Of a stretch of DNA of 64,000 nucleotides, positions 1 through 11,780 are shown piece after piece (the stretch's first letter is position 1; every line of letters begins with the position of its first letter). The position numbers were made by a program, and so were the translations under genes. This stretch comes from Silurus meridionalis (Eukaryota > Chordata > Actinopteri > Siluriformes > Siluridae). The notes under the pieces are model-generated. The model saw only the letters and a program-made list of their open reading frames with translations, was not told the origin of the DNA and made no database searches. The stretch spans positions 18,174,164 through 18,238,163 of the forward strand of contig NC_060906.1 in NCBI RefSeq assembly GCF_014805685.1, given 5' to 3'.

Positions 1-690
1 TGAATTGATAAAATGTGTTTCTTAATAATCATTCGCTTCACGGTGACCACATTCTTTGAAGACACCGTATGTCATTGAGCAGCCTTTTATCTGAACCCTG
101 GCAGGCCCCCAGTGCTGCTCTTTCTCCAGCGTCATCATACTCTGCTTATGACATCTGTTCACCCTTCACTGCTTTGCTAATTTACTGGTTTAACTGAGGA
201 CAGTTTTGTGGTTGGGGGGCAGGATTGCAAGACAGGCATGTGGTGTTTTGGGGTTTTAATATAATGTTCTTCACTTTTTTTAATGCTCTTAGTGTATTAC
301 AGATTAGAATGTTGATGTCGCTGGACTAATCTGACATCAATGAAGTAATCATTTGATCCCAATCAGGGTCATACTGGATCCAGAGCCTATTCTGGGAACA
401 CTGTGTTTAAGGCAAATATAATTCTGGATAGGGTGCCAGTCTGACTCAAAGACATTGCAATTAACACCTGAGAGATATGGTGGAACCCATGCAACTATAA
501 AGAAAACTGAAAATGCATTGTTCAAACATGATTTTATAATCTTAATGCTTGTGGAGAAAGAAAACCACCAAAAACAAACTAAAAAACAACAACAATATTC
601 TTAAACCTCGGCTTCAGTTCTATTGTATAGCAAAAATGAAAATGTACAAGCTGTTACTGTGCGTTATCATCTGTGCACGCTGAATTCACA
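1..690. other. AT-rich sequence, fut8 intron 2 side, nothing recognised
   Basis: I see no open frame, repeat or splice-like structure that I can name here. By position it belongs to the fut8 intron that follows exon 2. Confidence 0.5.
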
Positions 691-696
691 ATGATA

Positions 697-973
697 ATTT
701 ATTAGATATCAGTGTTTAACTCATTAATACTGTATCATTCTATCAATAGATTTGGTGTGAGATCTATTAAGATCTATTAGAGTCTTTTCCCATAAACTGA
801 GTTGATTAAGCAAAGAGTCTTGTGATAATGATAATAAGTCATTATAGCCATAATTAATCATAGTATTTGGATACTGAAATACACTTGAAATACTTCTGTA
901 CTTTTACTCAAATGAAAAGAAGCACTTTTACTGGAGTAACATTTTCCCTACAGTATCTCCTACAGTATCTATC
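697..973. mobile_element. hAT-like transposon fragment, homologous to 10118-10405
   Basis: The segment shares a long colinear match with 10118-10405: TAGATATCA...GTGTTT, CATAAACTGAGTT, then CTTGTGA..ATGATAATA, CATTATAGCCAT, and a terminal TACTTTTACT...CTTTTACTGGAGT tail. AAGTACTTTTACTT-type termini are typical of teleost hAT elements. It is cut on the right by the CT/AT microsatellite. Confidence 0.6.
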
Positions 974-979
974 TATCTT

Positions 980-2019
<1,040 letters not shown>

Positions 2020-2444
2020 AAAAATTGAAATACAAGAGCTCCATTGACCTTCTCCTCCACTCTACTGATAATGACAACATTTGTGCACCTACTTGTAATA
2101 ACTACCCTAAACAAAATGACTCTAGTGTACCATTAGGAAAAAATACAAAAACTAATGATATCCTGTTAGAAGACCTGGATGAGATGGTCTTCGATTTAAT
2201 GCCAAGTTCTAAAAACAGTACAATGTCAAGGAGACATAAAGGCTGCGAGACTGTGAGGCAGGTCACCTCTCTCAGTGCCATGGGCTTGAACATAAAGAAT
2301 CAGGAATTTCCTTCACCTCTCTGTTCCTCTCTCCTGTCCTTTTCTCTCTCTCTCTCTCTGAGGACTATGGAAGCTGATATTTATAGATTTATATTCAGAG
2401 AGATGGCCATGTCCCGTCCTCTAAATTCACAAAAAACCTCTTAG
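2020..2444 (+). other. uncharacterised open frame with acceptor-like upstream site
   Basis: A 139-codon open frame begins just after TTTTAATTACAG, a good splice acceptor shape, and runs to a TAG at 2442-2444. The first ~100 codons look protein-like in composition (LLEDLDEMVFDLMPSSKNS) while the tail is a CT-repeat (SLSLSL). There is no ATG at the front and I do not recognise the protein. It could be an exon fragment, a decayed transposon ORF, or chance. It lies antisense to fut8. Confidence 0.15.
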
Positions 2445-2494
2445 TAGCAGATAGAGTGCATGTCCTAATGGAGCATAAGCTTTTTTTTCCAGTC

Positions 2495-2545
2495 ACTTTT
2501 ACTACATTTATTCATTAGGCAGATGCTTTTATTCGAAGTGACTTC
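2495..2545 (-). repeat. SINE 3'-tail fragment
   Basis: Read on the minus strand, it resembles the common fish SINE ending in which GTCACTT(CG) is followed by AAAAGCATCTGCC and AATGAATAAATGTA. Only the tail is present. Confidence 0.5.
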
Positions 2546-2675
2546 AGGCTCTAGGTTTCTCGGACAGTTCCAGAATTGATCACTAGTGCACAATCTAACT
2601 ACTGATCTATTGCATTTTTTTAATCATCTTTTTAGTACCTAGATATTGTTTGAGACCTTATATAAACAAATTCAA

Positions 2676-2775
2676 ATCAAATCAAATCAGATTTTATGTC
2701 ACTTACACATACATACAGAGTACGACATGCAGTGAAATGCATTGTACGACTGTCCAACATTTAAAAATTAAAAAA
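2676..2775 (-). repeat. short interspersed repeat piece (dispersed teleost repeat)
   Basis: The block starting at AATCAAATCAGATTTTATGT and containing ACGACATGCAGTGAAATGCA and ACGACTGTCCAACA matches a repeat I recognise from fish genomes. Only one copy occurs here, so the assignment rests on recognition. Confidence 0.4.
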
Positions 2776-3033
2776 AAGTTACGACTGATAATTTGATGAA
2801 CTGATCATTTTCAACCCAAAATAGCTCTCTACACTTTTTTCTCCAAGTTTACATCATCTACAGTGTGTCCATACTCAGAGTAGATTAGATGAAAACATTT
2901 TTTGTGTCATATTGTATGACATATTCTAAAAAAAATAAGATCTGTGCCATGTTAAGGCAAAGTACATGATTTTTGTAATTTCAATGATAATAAAAATTCA
3001 GCCTTATTGTTGACTTAATTGTCATGCACTTAC

Positions 3034-3149
3034 CATCTCCAAACACTCTCTGATAGTTGTGGATCTCCTGTTTGGCTTTGTTTAGCTGCTCCTCTAAAAA
3101 CCGCAGCCGACCTGCAGAGACGGGCTTAATGGACTGTCCTTCAGGAATC
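3034..3149 (-). CDS. fut8: fut8 second coding exon (dimerising helix region)
   Basis: This is a 116-bp exon with canonical borders: CTACAG before 3149 and GTAAGT after 3034. Its first base G completes the split Arg codon (AG+G) of the upstream exon. It then reads IPEGQSIKPV, a Gly/Arg turn and FLEEQLNKAKQEIHNYQRVFGD, ending one base into a Gly codon. Human FUT8 has IPEG...VLEEQLVKAKEQIENYK at the same place and the same exon boundary. In the family this segment continues the N-terminal coiled coil that mediates dimerisation, before the catalytic GT-B-like domain. Further exons lie to the left of the window. Confidence 0.95.
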
Positions 3150-3258
3150 CTGTAGTAAGGACACACAAAACAACACAAACACATGCTTATAATACTATCT
3201 TTGTGGAGTGTTTTCTCTGAGTTGTATATGTCATTGCATCAATTTACTCATTTTTTGC

Positions 3259-3930
3259 AAACCCTATTCCAAAAAAGTTGTACACTCTACAAATTGTGAA
3301 GAAAAACAGAATGCATTGATGTGGAAGTTTAAAATTTTAATATTTTATTCACAATACAACATAGATGACATATTAAATGTTTAAACTAAGAAAATGTATC
3401 ATTTTAAGAAAAAAATAAATTGATTTTAAATTTCATGGCATCAACACAACACATCTCAAAAAAGTTGGAACAAGGTCATGTTTAACACTGTGTGGCATCC
3501 CCTCTTCCTTTTATAACAGTCTGCAAACGTCTGAGGACTGAGGAGACAAGTTGCTCAAGTTTAAGAATAGAAATTTTGTCCCATTCTTGTCAAATCAGGC
3601 TTCTAGTTGCTCAAATGTCTTAGGTCTTCTTTATCGCATCTTCCTCTTTATAATGCGCCAAATGTTTTCTATGGGTAAAAGATCTGGACTGCAGGCTGGC
3701 CATTTCAGTACCCGGATCCTTCTTCTATGCAGCCATGATGTTGTAATTGATGCAGTATGTGGTCTGGCATTGTCATGTTGAAAAATGCAGGGTCTTTCCT
3801 GGAAGAGACGATGTCTAGATGGGAGCATATGTTGTTCTAGAACTTGGATATACCTTTTAGCATTGATGGTGCCTTTCCAGATGTGTAAGCTTTTTTTACC
3901 TATAGAGTTTTAGCCGGCACGGTGGATTGT
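3259..3930 (-). mobile_element. Tc1-like DNA transposon, internally deleted, transposase C-terminus retained
   Basis: The minus strand at 3631-3828 encodes a DD34E catalytic end: FQHDNARPHTA, a 34-residue gap, then SPDLLPIENIWRIIKRKMR with its Glu. Outside it lies the terminal AAAAAAGTTG-type end, at about 3266-3281 and echoed at 3458-3468. At about 3890-3925 the sequence jumps to a distant internal segment (CCTATAGAGTTTTAGCCGGC), so most of the transposase gene is missing. The right side abuts another repeat at 3931. Confidence 0.8.
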
Positions 3931-4190
3931 AGTAGTCAATGTGCAGCTTGTATAGCAGAAAAAAAAAACTCAACATACAGCCATTAATGTCCAAATAACT
4001 AGCAACAAAAGTAAGTACACCTTAAGTGAACATGTCAAAACTATGTCCAAATCATTTTTCTTTTGTATCAATAAAATATTGACACTCAGGACAGTAAATC
4101 TATACTGCTATACAAACTGCACATTGACTACTCCAAAATATATTTTTTTTTTAGAGTTTCATTTCTGTAGTAATGTCTTTTGAAAAGATA
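3931..4190. mobile_element. two Tc1-like MITE fragments in inverted orientation (GTGAGTACACC family)
   Basis: AGTAGTCAATGTGCAGCTTG at 3931 is answered by CAAACTGCACATTGACTACT at about 4114, giving ~28-bp inverted arms around ~150 bp. Sequence types in each half match the more complete copies at 17042-17267 and 21180-21373. The arrangement looks like two partial copies facing each other, not one intact element. Confidence 0.65.
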
Positions 4191-4230
4191 TATTAACATA
4201 TCTTAATATAATACTAATATAAGCAAATAG

Positions 4231-4235
<5 letters not shown>

Positions 4236-4273
<38 letters not shown>
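4236..4273. repeat. (TC)n microsatellite
   Basis: About 38 bp of uninterrupted TC repeat. Confidence 0.95.
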
Positions 4274-4275
<2 letters not shown>

Positions 4276-4407
4276 ATATATATGGCTGGAAATATAATGT
4301 ATCACAGCTTGCAAATGTTTTCAGATCTCTATTTTTCCCAATATTTTTAATGACCACCAACACAAAGTCAACATTGTCACTTTGATACAGTATACAAAAA
4401 ATAAACA

Positions 4408-4408
<1 letters not shown>

Positions 4409-4464
<56 letters not shown>
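4409..4464. repeat. (AC)n microsatellite
   Basis: About 28 AC units. First of three AC/GT arrays in 530 bp. Confidence 0.98.
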
Positions 4465-4467
<3 letters not shown>

Positions 4468-4606
4468 CACACTATTAATATTATGCTGTAAAGATACATT
4501 AATTATCTCCAGCTCTGATTTACTCATGACACACAAGGACACAGTGTGGCACAAAAATGAGATTAAAATATAAATTAACCAGAGACAGAAGACAAGGAGA
4601 GAGAAA

Positions 4607-4736
<130 letters not shown>

Positions 4737-4859
4737 AACAGCAGCATGCTCAGAGTAACATTTTGGTCAATTTACTCCTACACTCAGGCCTAAGAACTTG
4801 AGTAATGCACAAGAGGTTTTTTAGCCCTAAGAGTGCATCATATAATGTAATCCCTAGGA

Positions 4860-4865
<6 letters not shown>

Positions 4866-4937
<72 letters not shown>
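4866..4937. repeat. (CA)n microsatellite
   Basis: About 36 uninterrupted CA units. Confidence 0.98.
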
Positions 4938-4938
<1 letters not shown>

Positions 4939-5734
4939 CTTACTGTATATCTTGTGTACAGTGTATAAAGGCTAAGGAGTTTTATTCCGCTACAAATCTC
5001 ACAGTTGAATCTTGGCACAGATGTTATGAAATGAGGATCATGCCATTTTGGTTATTTGGGGGTGCACAATGTTTAATTTCACATAGAACTACCATTTTTC
5101 TCACAATAAGTTGATATTGTGCGGGAATAAATCCAATCCCCCGTGACAGATTTAAGTTTTGCTTGATCCATGACCGACACAGGAGAAGTTTGGTGGCTGG
5201 ATTTCTGTATGTTTGGGATATTTTGTTCTAATTTCACTTGTAAATACATTTTTGACTTTTGATTTTGTCGAAACGCAAATCCTGTCTGCAGTGTGGCCTT
5301 TCTGCAGTTATTAATTTGTAATGTTTTAGGTTTGTTGATCCAAAATATTTTTTATACATTTTCTTCCATAGCTGTGTGATGGTCTGTACATCGTGGCTTT
5401 AAACTGGTATAAGGAATCGTTTTACGAATGTTTATCCACATTGCCTTTTATTTCAGCTTTAAAAAGATAAAAAGGCATCATCATTTTTGTCTGTCACTTT
5501 TTTCTGTTTTGTCTGTTTTGGTCGCTTTAGCTGTTTCTGTGTAACGTGTGTGTGTAAAACAAAAAACTAAAACACATCTTCTTACTCAATTGTTGACCAC
5601 CTGATGCACCCACCTCCCCCAAACAAAACACAAAAACAGAGCCATTAAAATATTTCATCCCAAGTACATTTACTACAGCGATACTAATCAAACCATTGTT
5701 GCCAAACGCTCTGCAAACACCTCTTCATGTATAC
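4938..5734. other. intronic AT-rich sequence, nothing recognised
   Basis: No repeat, exon or structured element was identified. Confidence 0.5.
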
Positions 5735-6080
5735 TAGTGATGGGTCATTCTTGACTTATGGGTTCATTTTTTTTACATATTTTACTATTTAATATATTTT
5801 TACTATTTTGCATAAGCAAAGCAAAATCTCCATAGATTATGTAGAGAAAACAGAATTAAGTAGTTTACCTCTCATTTTTTCTAGTTTTCGAATCGTTCCT
5901 TCTTTTATCACATGATTCCCATATATCCCGCTTTTGTCACATGACTCCCATATACACTATGAAGGTGATTGAAGGATTAAAGGAACAAAATGAACTAAAT
6001 GACTTAAAAGGGATTTGTTCATTTTGATGAACGAGATTCAAAGAACGAGTCACAAAAATGATCCAATCTTACCATCACTA
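5735..6080. mobile_element. hAT-type MITE with TAGTGATGGG ends
   Basis: The element starts TAGTGATGGG and ends CCATCACTA, an inverted terminal repeat of the TAGNG hAT type. It is flanked by 8-bp target duplications matching at 7 of 8 positions (ATGTATAC left, CTGTATAC right). Length is 346 bp with no transposase, so it is non-autonomous. The interior holds further inverted motifs (GATTCAAAGAACGAGTC against GAATCGTTCC). Confidence 0.8.
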
Positions 6081-6249
6081 CTGTATACATACAGTCCTGA
6101 AGGAGAGTGAAATGAAAAAGCAAATGAAAGTGAGACAGAGTAAGGACTGAGACTAAGAGAGAGGGAAACACAGTCATATCTGTTGCAGCATATTTAGTAA
6201 AGGTCTGTTTGAGTCTTTAATCAGTAATTACAGTCTGCATCTTTCTGCT

Positions 6250-6251
<2 letters not shown>

Positions 6252-6309
<58 letters not shown>
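6252..6309. repeat. (CA)n microsatellite
   Basis: About 29 CA units. Confidence 0.97.
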
Positions 6310-6311
<2 letters not shown>

Positions 6312-6821
6312 AGTTCCAGGCACTAATGAGTGTTCGGGAGTCTTTTCAGGCTCGAGCAGGGAATAAACTATTAACCAAGCCCGTTAATTCATTCCCTCCC
6401 AAACTGCCTAACAACCAGGAATACACACCCCAACACGTTCCCAACATCCTATTAACACCAATTACTCAATTCTTTGGTCAGATTCACTAAAGAAGACCAT
6501 CATGTTCCTGGAAACAATGTCCAAAAAACAACAAAATAATGGCTTATATGAACACACCTGATTATGTCTTCGGGGTCAAAAATTTCCGATAATGTTAGCA
6601 CTGTCACTAGTGTTCCTTTCCTTTAACATTCCGACCAGAGAATGGAGAAAAAAATAAATTTTATTTTTTTGCGACACGCTCCAGCTGGTTTGTAGGTTTC
6701 ATAGTGGCTCGACCCAGCTCCACGTTGTAAATGAATTGTGTGGTAATCATTCCCAAAGCCTGCTGTATGCTAAACTAGGTTTGTGGATGCCTCCTGGCTG
6801 TTGTTGTAAATTATTTCTATT
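6310..6821. other. intronic sequence up to the LINE target site
   Basis: No repeat was recognised. The last bases are the left half of the locus that the LINE split. Confidence 0.5.
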
Positions 6822-6837
6822 AGTTGGGTAAATGAGA
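6822..6837. repeat. target-site duplication of LINE copy 1 (left)
   Basis: AGTTGGGTAAATGAGA, identical to 8451-8466. Confidence 0.92.
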
Positions 6838-8450
6838 AACATTGGGGAAATGTGTTGACTAGTGAGGAGAGTGTGTTGAGAAGGTGGAGGGAGTATTTTG
6901 AGCAGCTGATGAATGAGGAAAATCAGAGAGAGAGAAGGTTGGATGATGTGGAGATGGTGAAGCAGGATGTAGATAAGATTAGTAAGGAGGAAGTGAGAGC
7001 AGCGATTAAGAGGATGAAGAGTGGAAAGTCGGTTGGACCAGATGACATACCGTGGAAGCGTGAGATGTTTAGGAGAGATGGCAGTGGGGTTTTGACCAGA
7101 TTGTTTAACAGGATTTTGGAAGGTGAGAAGATGCCTGAGGAATGGAGAAAGAGTGTGCTGGTACCGATCTTTAAGCATAAAGGAGATGTGCAGACCTGCA
7201 GTAACTACAGGGGTATTAAGTTGATCAGTCACACCATGAAGTTATGGGAAAGAGTAGTGGAAGCCAGGCTGAGAGAAGAGGTGACCATCTGTGAGCAACA
7301 GTATGGTTTCATGCCGAGGAAGAGCACCACAGATGCCATATTTGCTTTGAGAATGTTGATGGAGAAGTATAGAGAAGGACAGAAGGAATTGCATTGTGTA
7401 TTTGTGGATTTAGAGAAGGCGACGACAGGGTGCCAAGAGAGGAGTTGTGGTACTGTATGAGGAAGTCAGGTGTGTCGGAGAAGTATGTAAGGGTGGTGCA
7501 GGACATGTATGAGGACAGTGTGACGGCAGTGAAGTGTGCAGTAGGTACGACAGACTGGTTTAGAGTGAAGGTTGGACTGCATCAAGGATCGGCCCTGAGC
7601 CCTTTCCTGTTTGCAGTGGTGATGGACAGGTTGACGGACGAGGTCAGACAGGAGTCTCCTGGACTATGATGTTTGCGGATGATATTGTGATTTGTTGTGA
7701 GAGTAGGGAGCAGGTTGAGAAGAGCCTGGAGAGGTGGAGATATGCACTGGAGAGAAGGGGAATGAAACTCAGTAGGAGTAAGACAGAGTACATGTGTGTG
7801 AATGAGAGGGAGGGCAGTGGAGTGGTGCGGTTGCAGGAGAAGAGCTTCAGAAGGTGGAGGAATTCAGGTACCTGGGTTCAACAGTGCAAAGTAATGGAGA
7901 GTGTGTTAGAGAAGTGAAGAAAAGAGTGCAGGCAGGGTGGAGTGGGTGGAGAAGAGTGACAGGAGTGATTTGTGATAGTAGGGTATCTGCAAAATTGAAA
8001 GGGAAAGTTTATAGGACTGTGGTGAGACCTGCGATGTTGTATGGTTTAGAGACAGTGGCATTGAGTAAAAGACAGGAGGTGGAGCTGGAGGTAGCAGAGC
8101 TAAAGATGTTGAGGTTTTCGTTGGGAGTGACGAGGATGGATAAGATTAGAAATGAGTTTATTAGAGGACAGCGCATGTAGGATGTTTTGGTGACAAGGTG
8201 AGGGAGGCGAGATTGAGATGGTTTGGACATGTGCAGAGGAGGGACATAAATTATATTGGTAGAAGAATGCTGAGGATGGAGCCACCAGGTAGGAGGAAAA
8301 GAGGAAGGCCAAAAGGAGGTTCATGGATGTGGTGAGGGAAGACATGCAGGTAGTTGGTGTAAAAGAGGCAGATGTAGAGGACAGGGTGGTGTGGAGACGG
8401 ATGATCCGCTGTGGCGACCCCTAATGGGAGCAGCCGAAAGAAGAAGAAGA
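6838..8450 (+). mobile_element. RTE-type LINE, 5'-truncated, copy 1
   Basis: A 1.6-kb piece of a non-LTR retrotransposon covering the reverse transcriptase and C-terminal region. It is bounded by an exact 16-bp target duplication, AGTTGGGTAAATGAGA, at 6822-6837 and 8451-8466. It ends with a GAA-rich tail after GGCGACCCCTAATGGGAG. RT motifs in order are [50 protein letters not shown] and MMFADDIV. The clade is assigned by resemblance to the teleost RTE group. The endonuclease part is absent because of 5' truncation. On the fut8 transcript it lies antisense. Confidence 0.9.
6852..8300 (+). pseudogene. broken LINE reverse transcriptase ORF (copy 1)
   Basis: The reading frame is open in pieces: 6852-7460, 7394-7669, 7666-7917 and 7854-8180. 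Single-base losses break it near 7421 (inside the AYDRVP motif), near 7659 (just before MMFADD), near 7830 and near 8170. A region near 7050-7095 carries two compensating indels that scramble about 14 residues after GPDDIP yet leave the frame open. The FADD catalytic motif itself is intact. The copy cannot make a full enzyme. Confidence 0.85.
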
Positions 8451-8466
8451 AGTTGGGTAAATGAGA
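8451..8466. repeat. target-site duplication of LINE copy 1 (right)
   Basis: AGTTGGGTAAATGAGA directly after the GAA tail. It rejoins host sequence starting TTGCATGGATCACAG. Confidence 0.92.
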
Positions 8467-8574
8467 TTGCATGGATCACAGAGGAATGTTTCTCCACAGT
8501 AAGGAACGTGGAGTGAGGTTCGGCAAACTGCAACACAACATCGCATGTCAGAAGAAGAGACCTTGTTTCATATA

Positions 8575-8770
8575 AAGTGCATTAAAGCAGAGTGAAACCT
8601 GTTTCTTTGCCCATCTGAAGTTGGTCAAGGTCAGCCACAATGAGGTAACCCTAGAGCAGGTAAGGTTAAAGGTCTTGCTCATGGCCACAACACCAGGAGT
8701 TTACAGTATGTGTTGATGAGGCTTAAACCCGTGACCTTCTGATCTCTATTGCTAATATACTAAGCAGGTT
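8575..8770 (-). repeat. old tRNA-derived SINE (TAGCTCAGTGG family), degenerate
   Basis: It contains GTCTTGCTCA..GGCC and AAACCCGTGACCTTCTGATC, the minus-strand signature of the family seen more clearly at 50025-50235 and 43185-43416. It is divergent and lacks a clear A box. Confidence 0.5.
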
Positions 8771-9404
8771 CCTTGCATTTACACACATGAAAGACACTAG
8801 GCAGGTGTAAACAATGTCTTTAAGTACATGTTATAGACAGATCAACCAGAGGTGAAATTATTTTTTTTAACTCAAATGCAAGTGCAATCCTATGATTGAA
8901 AAAAGCTAAGCATTAAATTCATTTCATGTTTAAATGTAAGTGAAAATAAAAACCAACGCAAAGTACGAAGCGAGCACTTTACACAAACAAAAAACAGCTG
9001 CCTAAAATCTCGTTGATTTTTGTTACTGAGGGTAAATTTGTGCCTCTATTACCAAAGCATGAAGAAGAATGGAATAAGAAAGAAGGAATAAATTATAAGC
9101 AGGAATCCTGTCATCAATAATCAACAGAAGGAAATAAATAAAATCCCAAAATGCTTGATCTCTCTCATTCCACATCCGTTTGCCAAACTATTACATTATA
9201 TAAGACAACTATCACTCATGGTAGAACTATTATACACACTCGCTCCCTCACCGACCCTGATTTAATTCTCTCTCTTAATAAGTTAATAAGACAAACACTT
9301 GTAATGTTGTAAAGACTCTTCTGAGGCAGAGAATTTATTTACTGATATAAAATCTTGACACTGAGGATTTTAAACCAAAAACTTTGTGTAATTAGCCATT
9401 TAGA

Positions 9405-9455
9405 ATTTTTTTTTAAAGCCAAAGCCTTAACCACTAAGCTACCACCTCCCCTGTA
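9405..9455 (-). repeat. SINE head fragment
   Basis: AGCCTTAACCACTAAGCTACCAC is, on the minus strand, GTGGTAGCTTAGTGGTTAAGG, the tRNA-like A-box region of the second SINE family. The B box is lost. Confidence 0.55.
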
Positions 9456-9489
9456 AAGAGGAACAACCGCATCTGTGCAATTAGCTTCT

Positions 9490-10410
9490 GTGAGTGGACA
9501 GTAACAAAATAAATGTAATTCATTACTGTACTAAAGTAGCTTATTCATTTATCTGTGAATAAAAACTTTCTTTGGGCTTCTCCCATTAGGGGTCGCCACA
9601 GCAGATCATCCGTATTCATGATCCGCATGTTTGATTTGGCACATGTTTTTACGCTGGATGCCCTTCCTAACGCAACCCTCCACATTTATCTGAGCTTGGG
9701 ACCGGCACTAAGAGTACACTGGCTTGTAAAACCCTAATGGCTGGGGTCGGTTCCCTGACCGGGAATCGAACCCGGGCCACATCGCTGAGATCCTAACCAC
9801 TAGACCAACAGAGACCGTATCTGTGAAAAAAGAAAGCTACATTTTGCAATATCAGTCATTCCTTTTTATTTATGAGTGGATAAAAAAGTAACTGAACAAG
9901 CACGCAGCAAGCCACCAATCGGGGCATAGCGCGCTGTATTGAACTTGTTTTGATTGGCGCTTGGTGGTATCTACTTAGCACCAACATACAGTTCAGAACA
10001 TTTTGCGAGGAATAAATGATGAAAGAAACTCCTGAATCTACCTTGCCTCATCTGTCGCCTTATTTGAAAAAGTTTTTGAAGTAGTTAAAAAGTTTTGGGT
10101 TAATTATAATTTTAATAGATATCAATCAGTGTTTGACTAATTAACCTCATTTTTTTGATAGATTGGTGTGCTAAAAGTTACATTACAGTTACATCTTTTC
10201 ACATAAACTGAGTTAATTAAGCAAGAGACTTGTGACAAAAATGATAATAGGAACATTATAGCCATCATAAATCATAGTACTTGTATCCTTAAGTACATTT
10301 AAAGGCCAATTCTTTTGTACTTTTACTCAAGTGACAGTTTAAAGGGAGTATTTTTACTTTTACTGGAGTCATATTTTACCTACTGTACCTCTACTTTAAC
10401 TCAAGTTATA
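9490..10410. mobile_element. hAT-like non-autonomous element split by a SINE
   Basis: The left end GGACAGTAACAAAATAAATG, with TACTGTACTAAAGTAG, and the right end TTTTACTTTTACTGGAGT are typical of the AAGTACTTTTACTT-rich hAT termini of fish. Its right third matches 697-973. The interior contains a short open stretch from ATGATGAAAGAAACTCC (10018) that may derive from a transposase 5' exon. A SINE occupies 9567-9816. Exact ends were not resolved. Confidence 0.55.
9567..9816 (-). mobile_element. tRNA-Glu-derived SINE, copy A
   Basis: On the minus strand it begins GGTCTCTGTTGGTCTAGTGG (A box) and has GGGTTCGATTCCCGGTCAGG (B box). The body contains CCGGTCCC and GCGTTAGGAAGGGCATCC, and the 3' tail contains GGCGACCCCTAATGGGAG. 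The head is clearly tRNA-Glu-like. The tail is the same as the 3' end of the RTE LINE in this window. Flanking TATCTGTGAA (9550-9559 and 9818-9827) is the target duplication. Confidence 0.9.
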
Positions 10411-10773
10411 TCAAATAAAATGAATGAGACATCTGCTGGCATGGAGGGGAACTTTCCTAAGTCCCTTTACACTTTTACATTAAGTGTCCTCAATGCAAGT
10501 CCATGTGATCGAGTTGCTCTACAGAAAAGTTAACATACTCGCACAAGGGCTTCAATTTAAACCTGTAATTTGTCTTGCAGCTGTACTGCTGTCAGAGCTG
10601 CAGTAATAAAAAATCAATTCGACTCGTCAGATCCATGATATTCAGTGTGCTGTGATACAAGGCTACAAATAGACACGTGGACTACAAATGGACATCCTGA
10701 TATGGGACATTAAAGGACTATGTAAGGTATTTATAATTTTTTTAGGCCTGATGTAGATTTGTGAAAAGGACTA

Positions 10774-10774
<1 letters not shown>
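10411..10774. other. intronic sequence, nothing recognised
   Basis: AT-rich, with no repeat or exon that I can name. Confidence 0.45.

Positions 10775-10834
<60 letters not shown>
10775..10834. repeat. (CA)n microsatellite
   Basis: About 30 CA units. Confidence 0.97.
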
Positions 10835-10835
<1 letters not shown>

Positions 10836-10949
10836 TTTATTATGCTGGCACTGCTCAAGAGTTCATGTTAGAATCCAATCAGCCACTGTGAAGAACCTGC
10901 TGCTTATACATATGTATGTGGACTGTGCGATCAGATACTGCAGAGTGCG

Positions 10950-10953
<4 letters not shown>

Positions 10954-10981
<28 letters not shown>
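10954..10981. repeat. (CA)n microsatellite
   Basis: About 14 CA units preceded by GTGCGCACG. Confidence 0.95.
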
Positions 10982-10985
<4 letters not shown>

Positions 10986-11132
10986 CAGCACTTCAAAGTG
11001 AGCGTTTGGCTCTTCTCTTTAATACACACACACAAATGGAAATGCAAAAGTGCCTGAGGATTTTGTGAATAAATCCGAGCTGTATGGCCACGTTATTACA
11101 TCGAAGCAGAGAACTCTGGAATGTCCAGACTA

Positions 11133-11259
<127 letters not shown>

Positions 11260-11780
11260 TGAGCTGACACAGCTAAACACCAGGACGGAGGGAATGAGTT
11301 GAGCCATAGCCTGACCTCGTTTAAGGTTTCATTTCATCAAAACACGGTTAAGATGTTAAGATGGACTGTCCCTTTACCCAAGAAGGCTGCCGAGGTAGGC
11401 ACATTTTTACAAGCCACTTGTGCCCCTGAGATAGAATCTGTCCAGATAAAAGGGCAGCATAAGGACAGCTGTCTTCCGAGAGTCCTCATTCTTAACAAAT
11501 CTGAAGGAGCATGGGTCACATGGCTTGTCAGAGAAGGCAGTCCCATATTTCCTAGGTCTAGTGAACACTCCCTGTTTGTAGTCCTATTAAGCGATGCTCA
11601 CGCTTACACTGGTGCGAAGTATTGTAACAATCACCTGCTACAAGCTCTTTGTGCCATGCCGGCCGGCCAACTGGAACCTCCATGACTGGCTTTACCAGAG
11701 AAATTTGATGGGACTGTCGACCGCTGCTGTGGCTTTCTCTGACAATGTGATGTATACTTCGCACAAAAACTGGAGACCTA

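Noticed and set aside
3631..3828. Intact Tc1 transposase gene
   Set aside because: Only the last ~65 residues are in frame, and the rest of the gene is deleted within the element.
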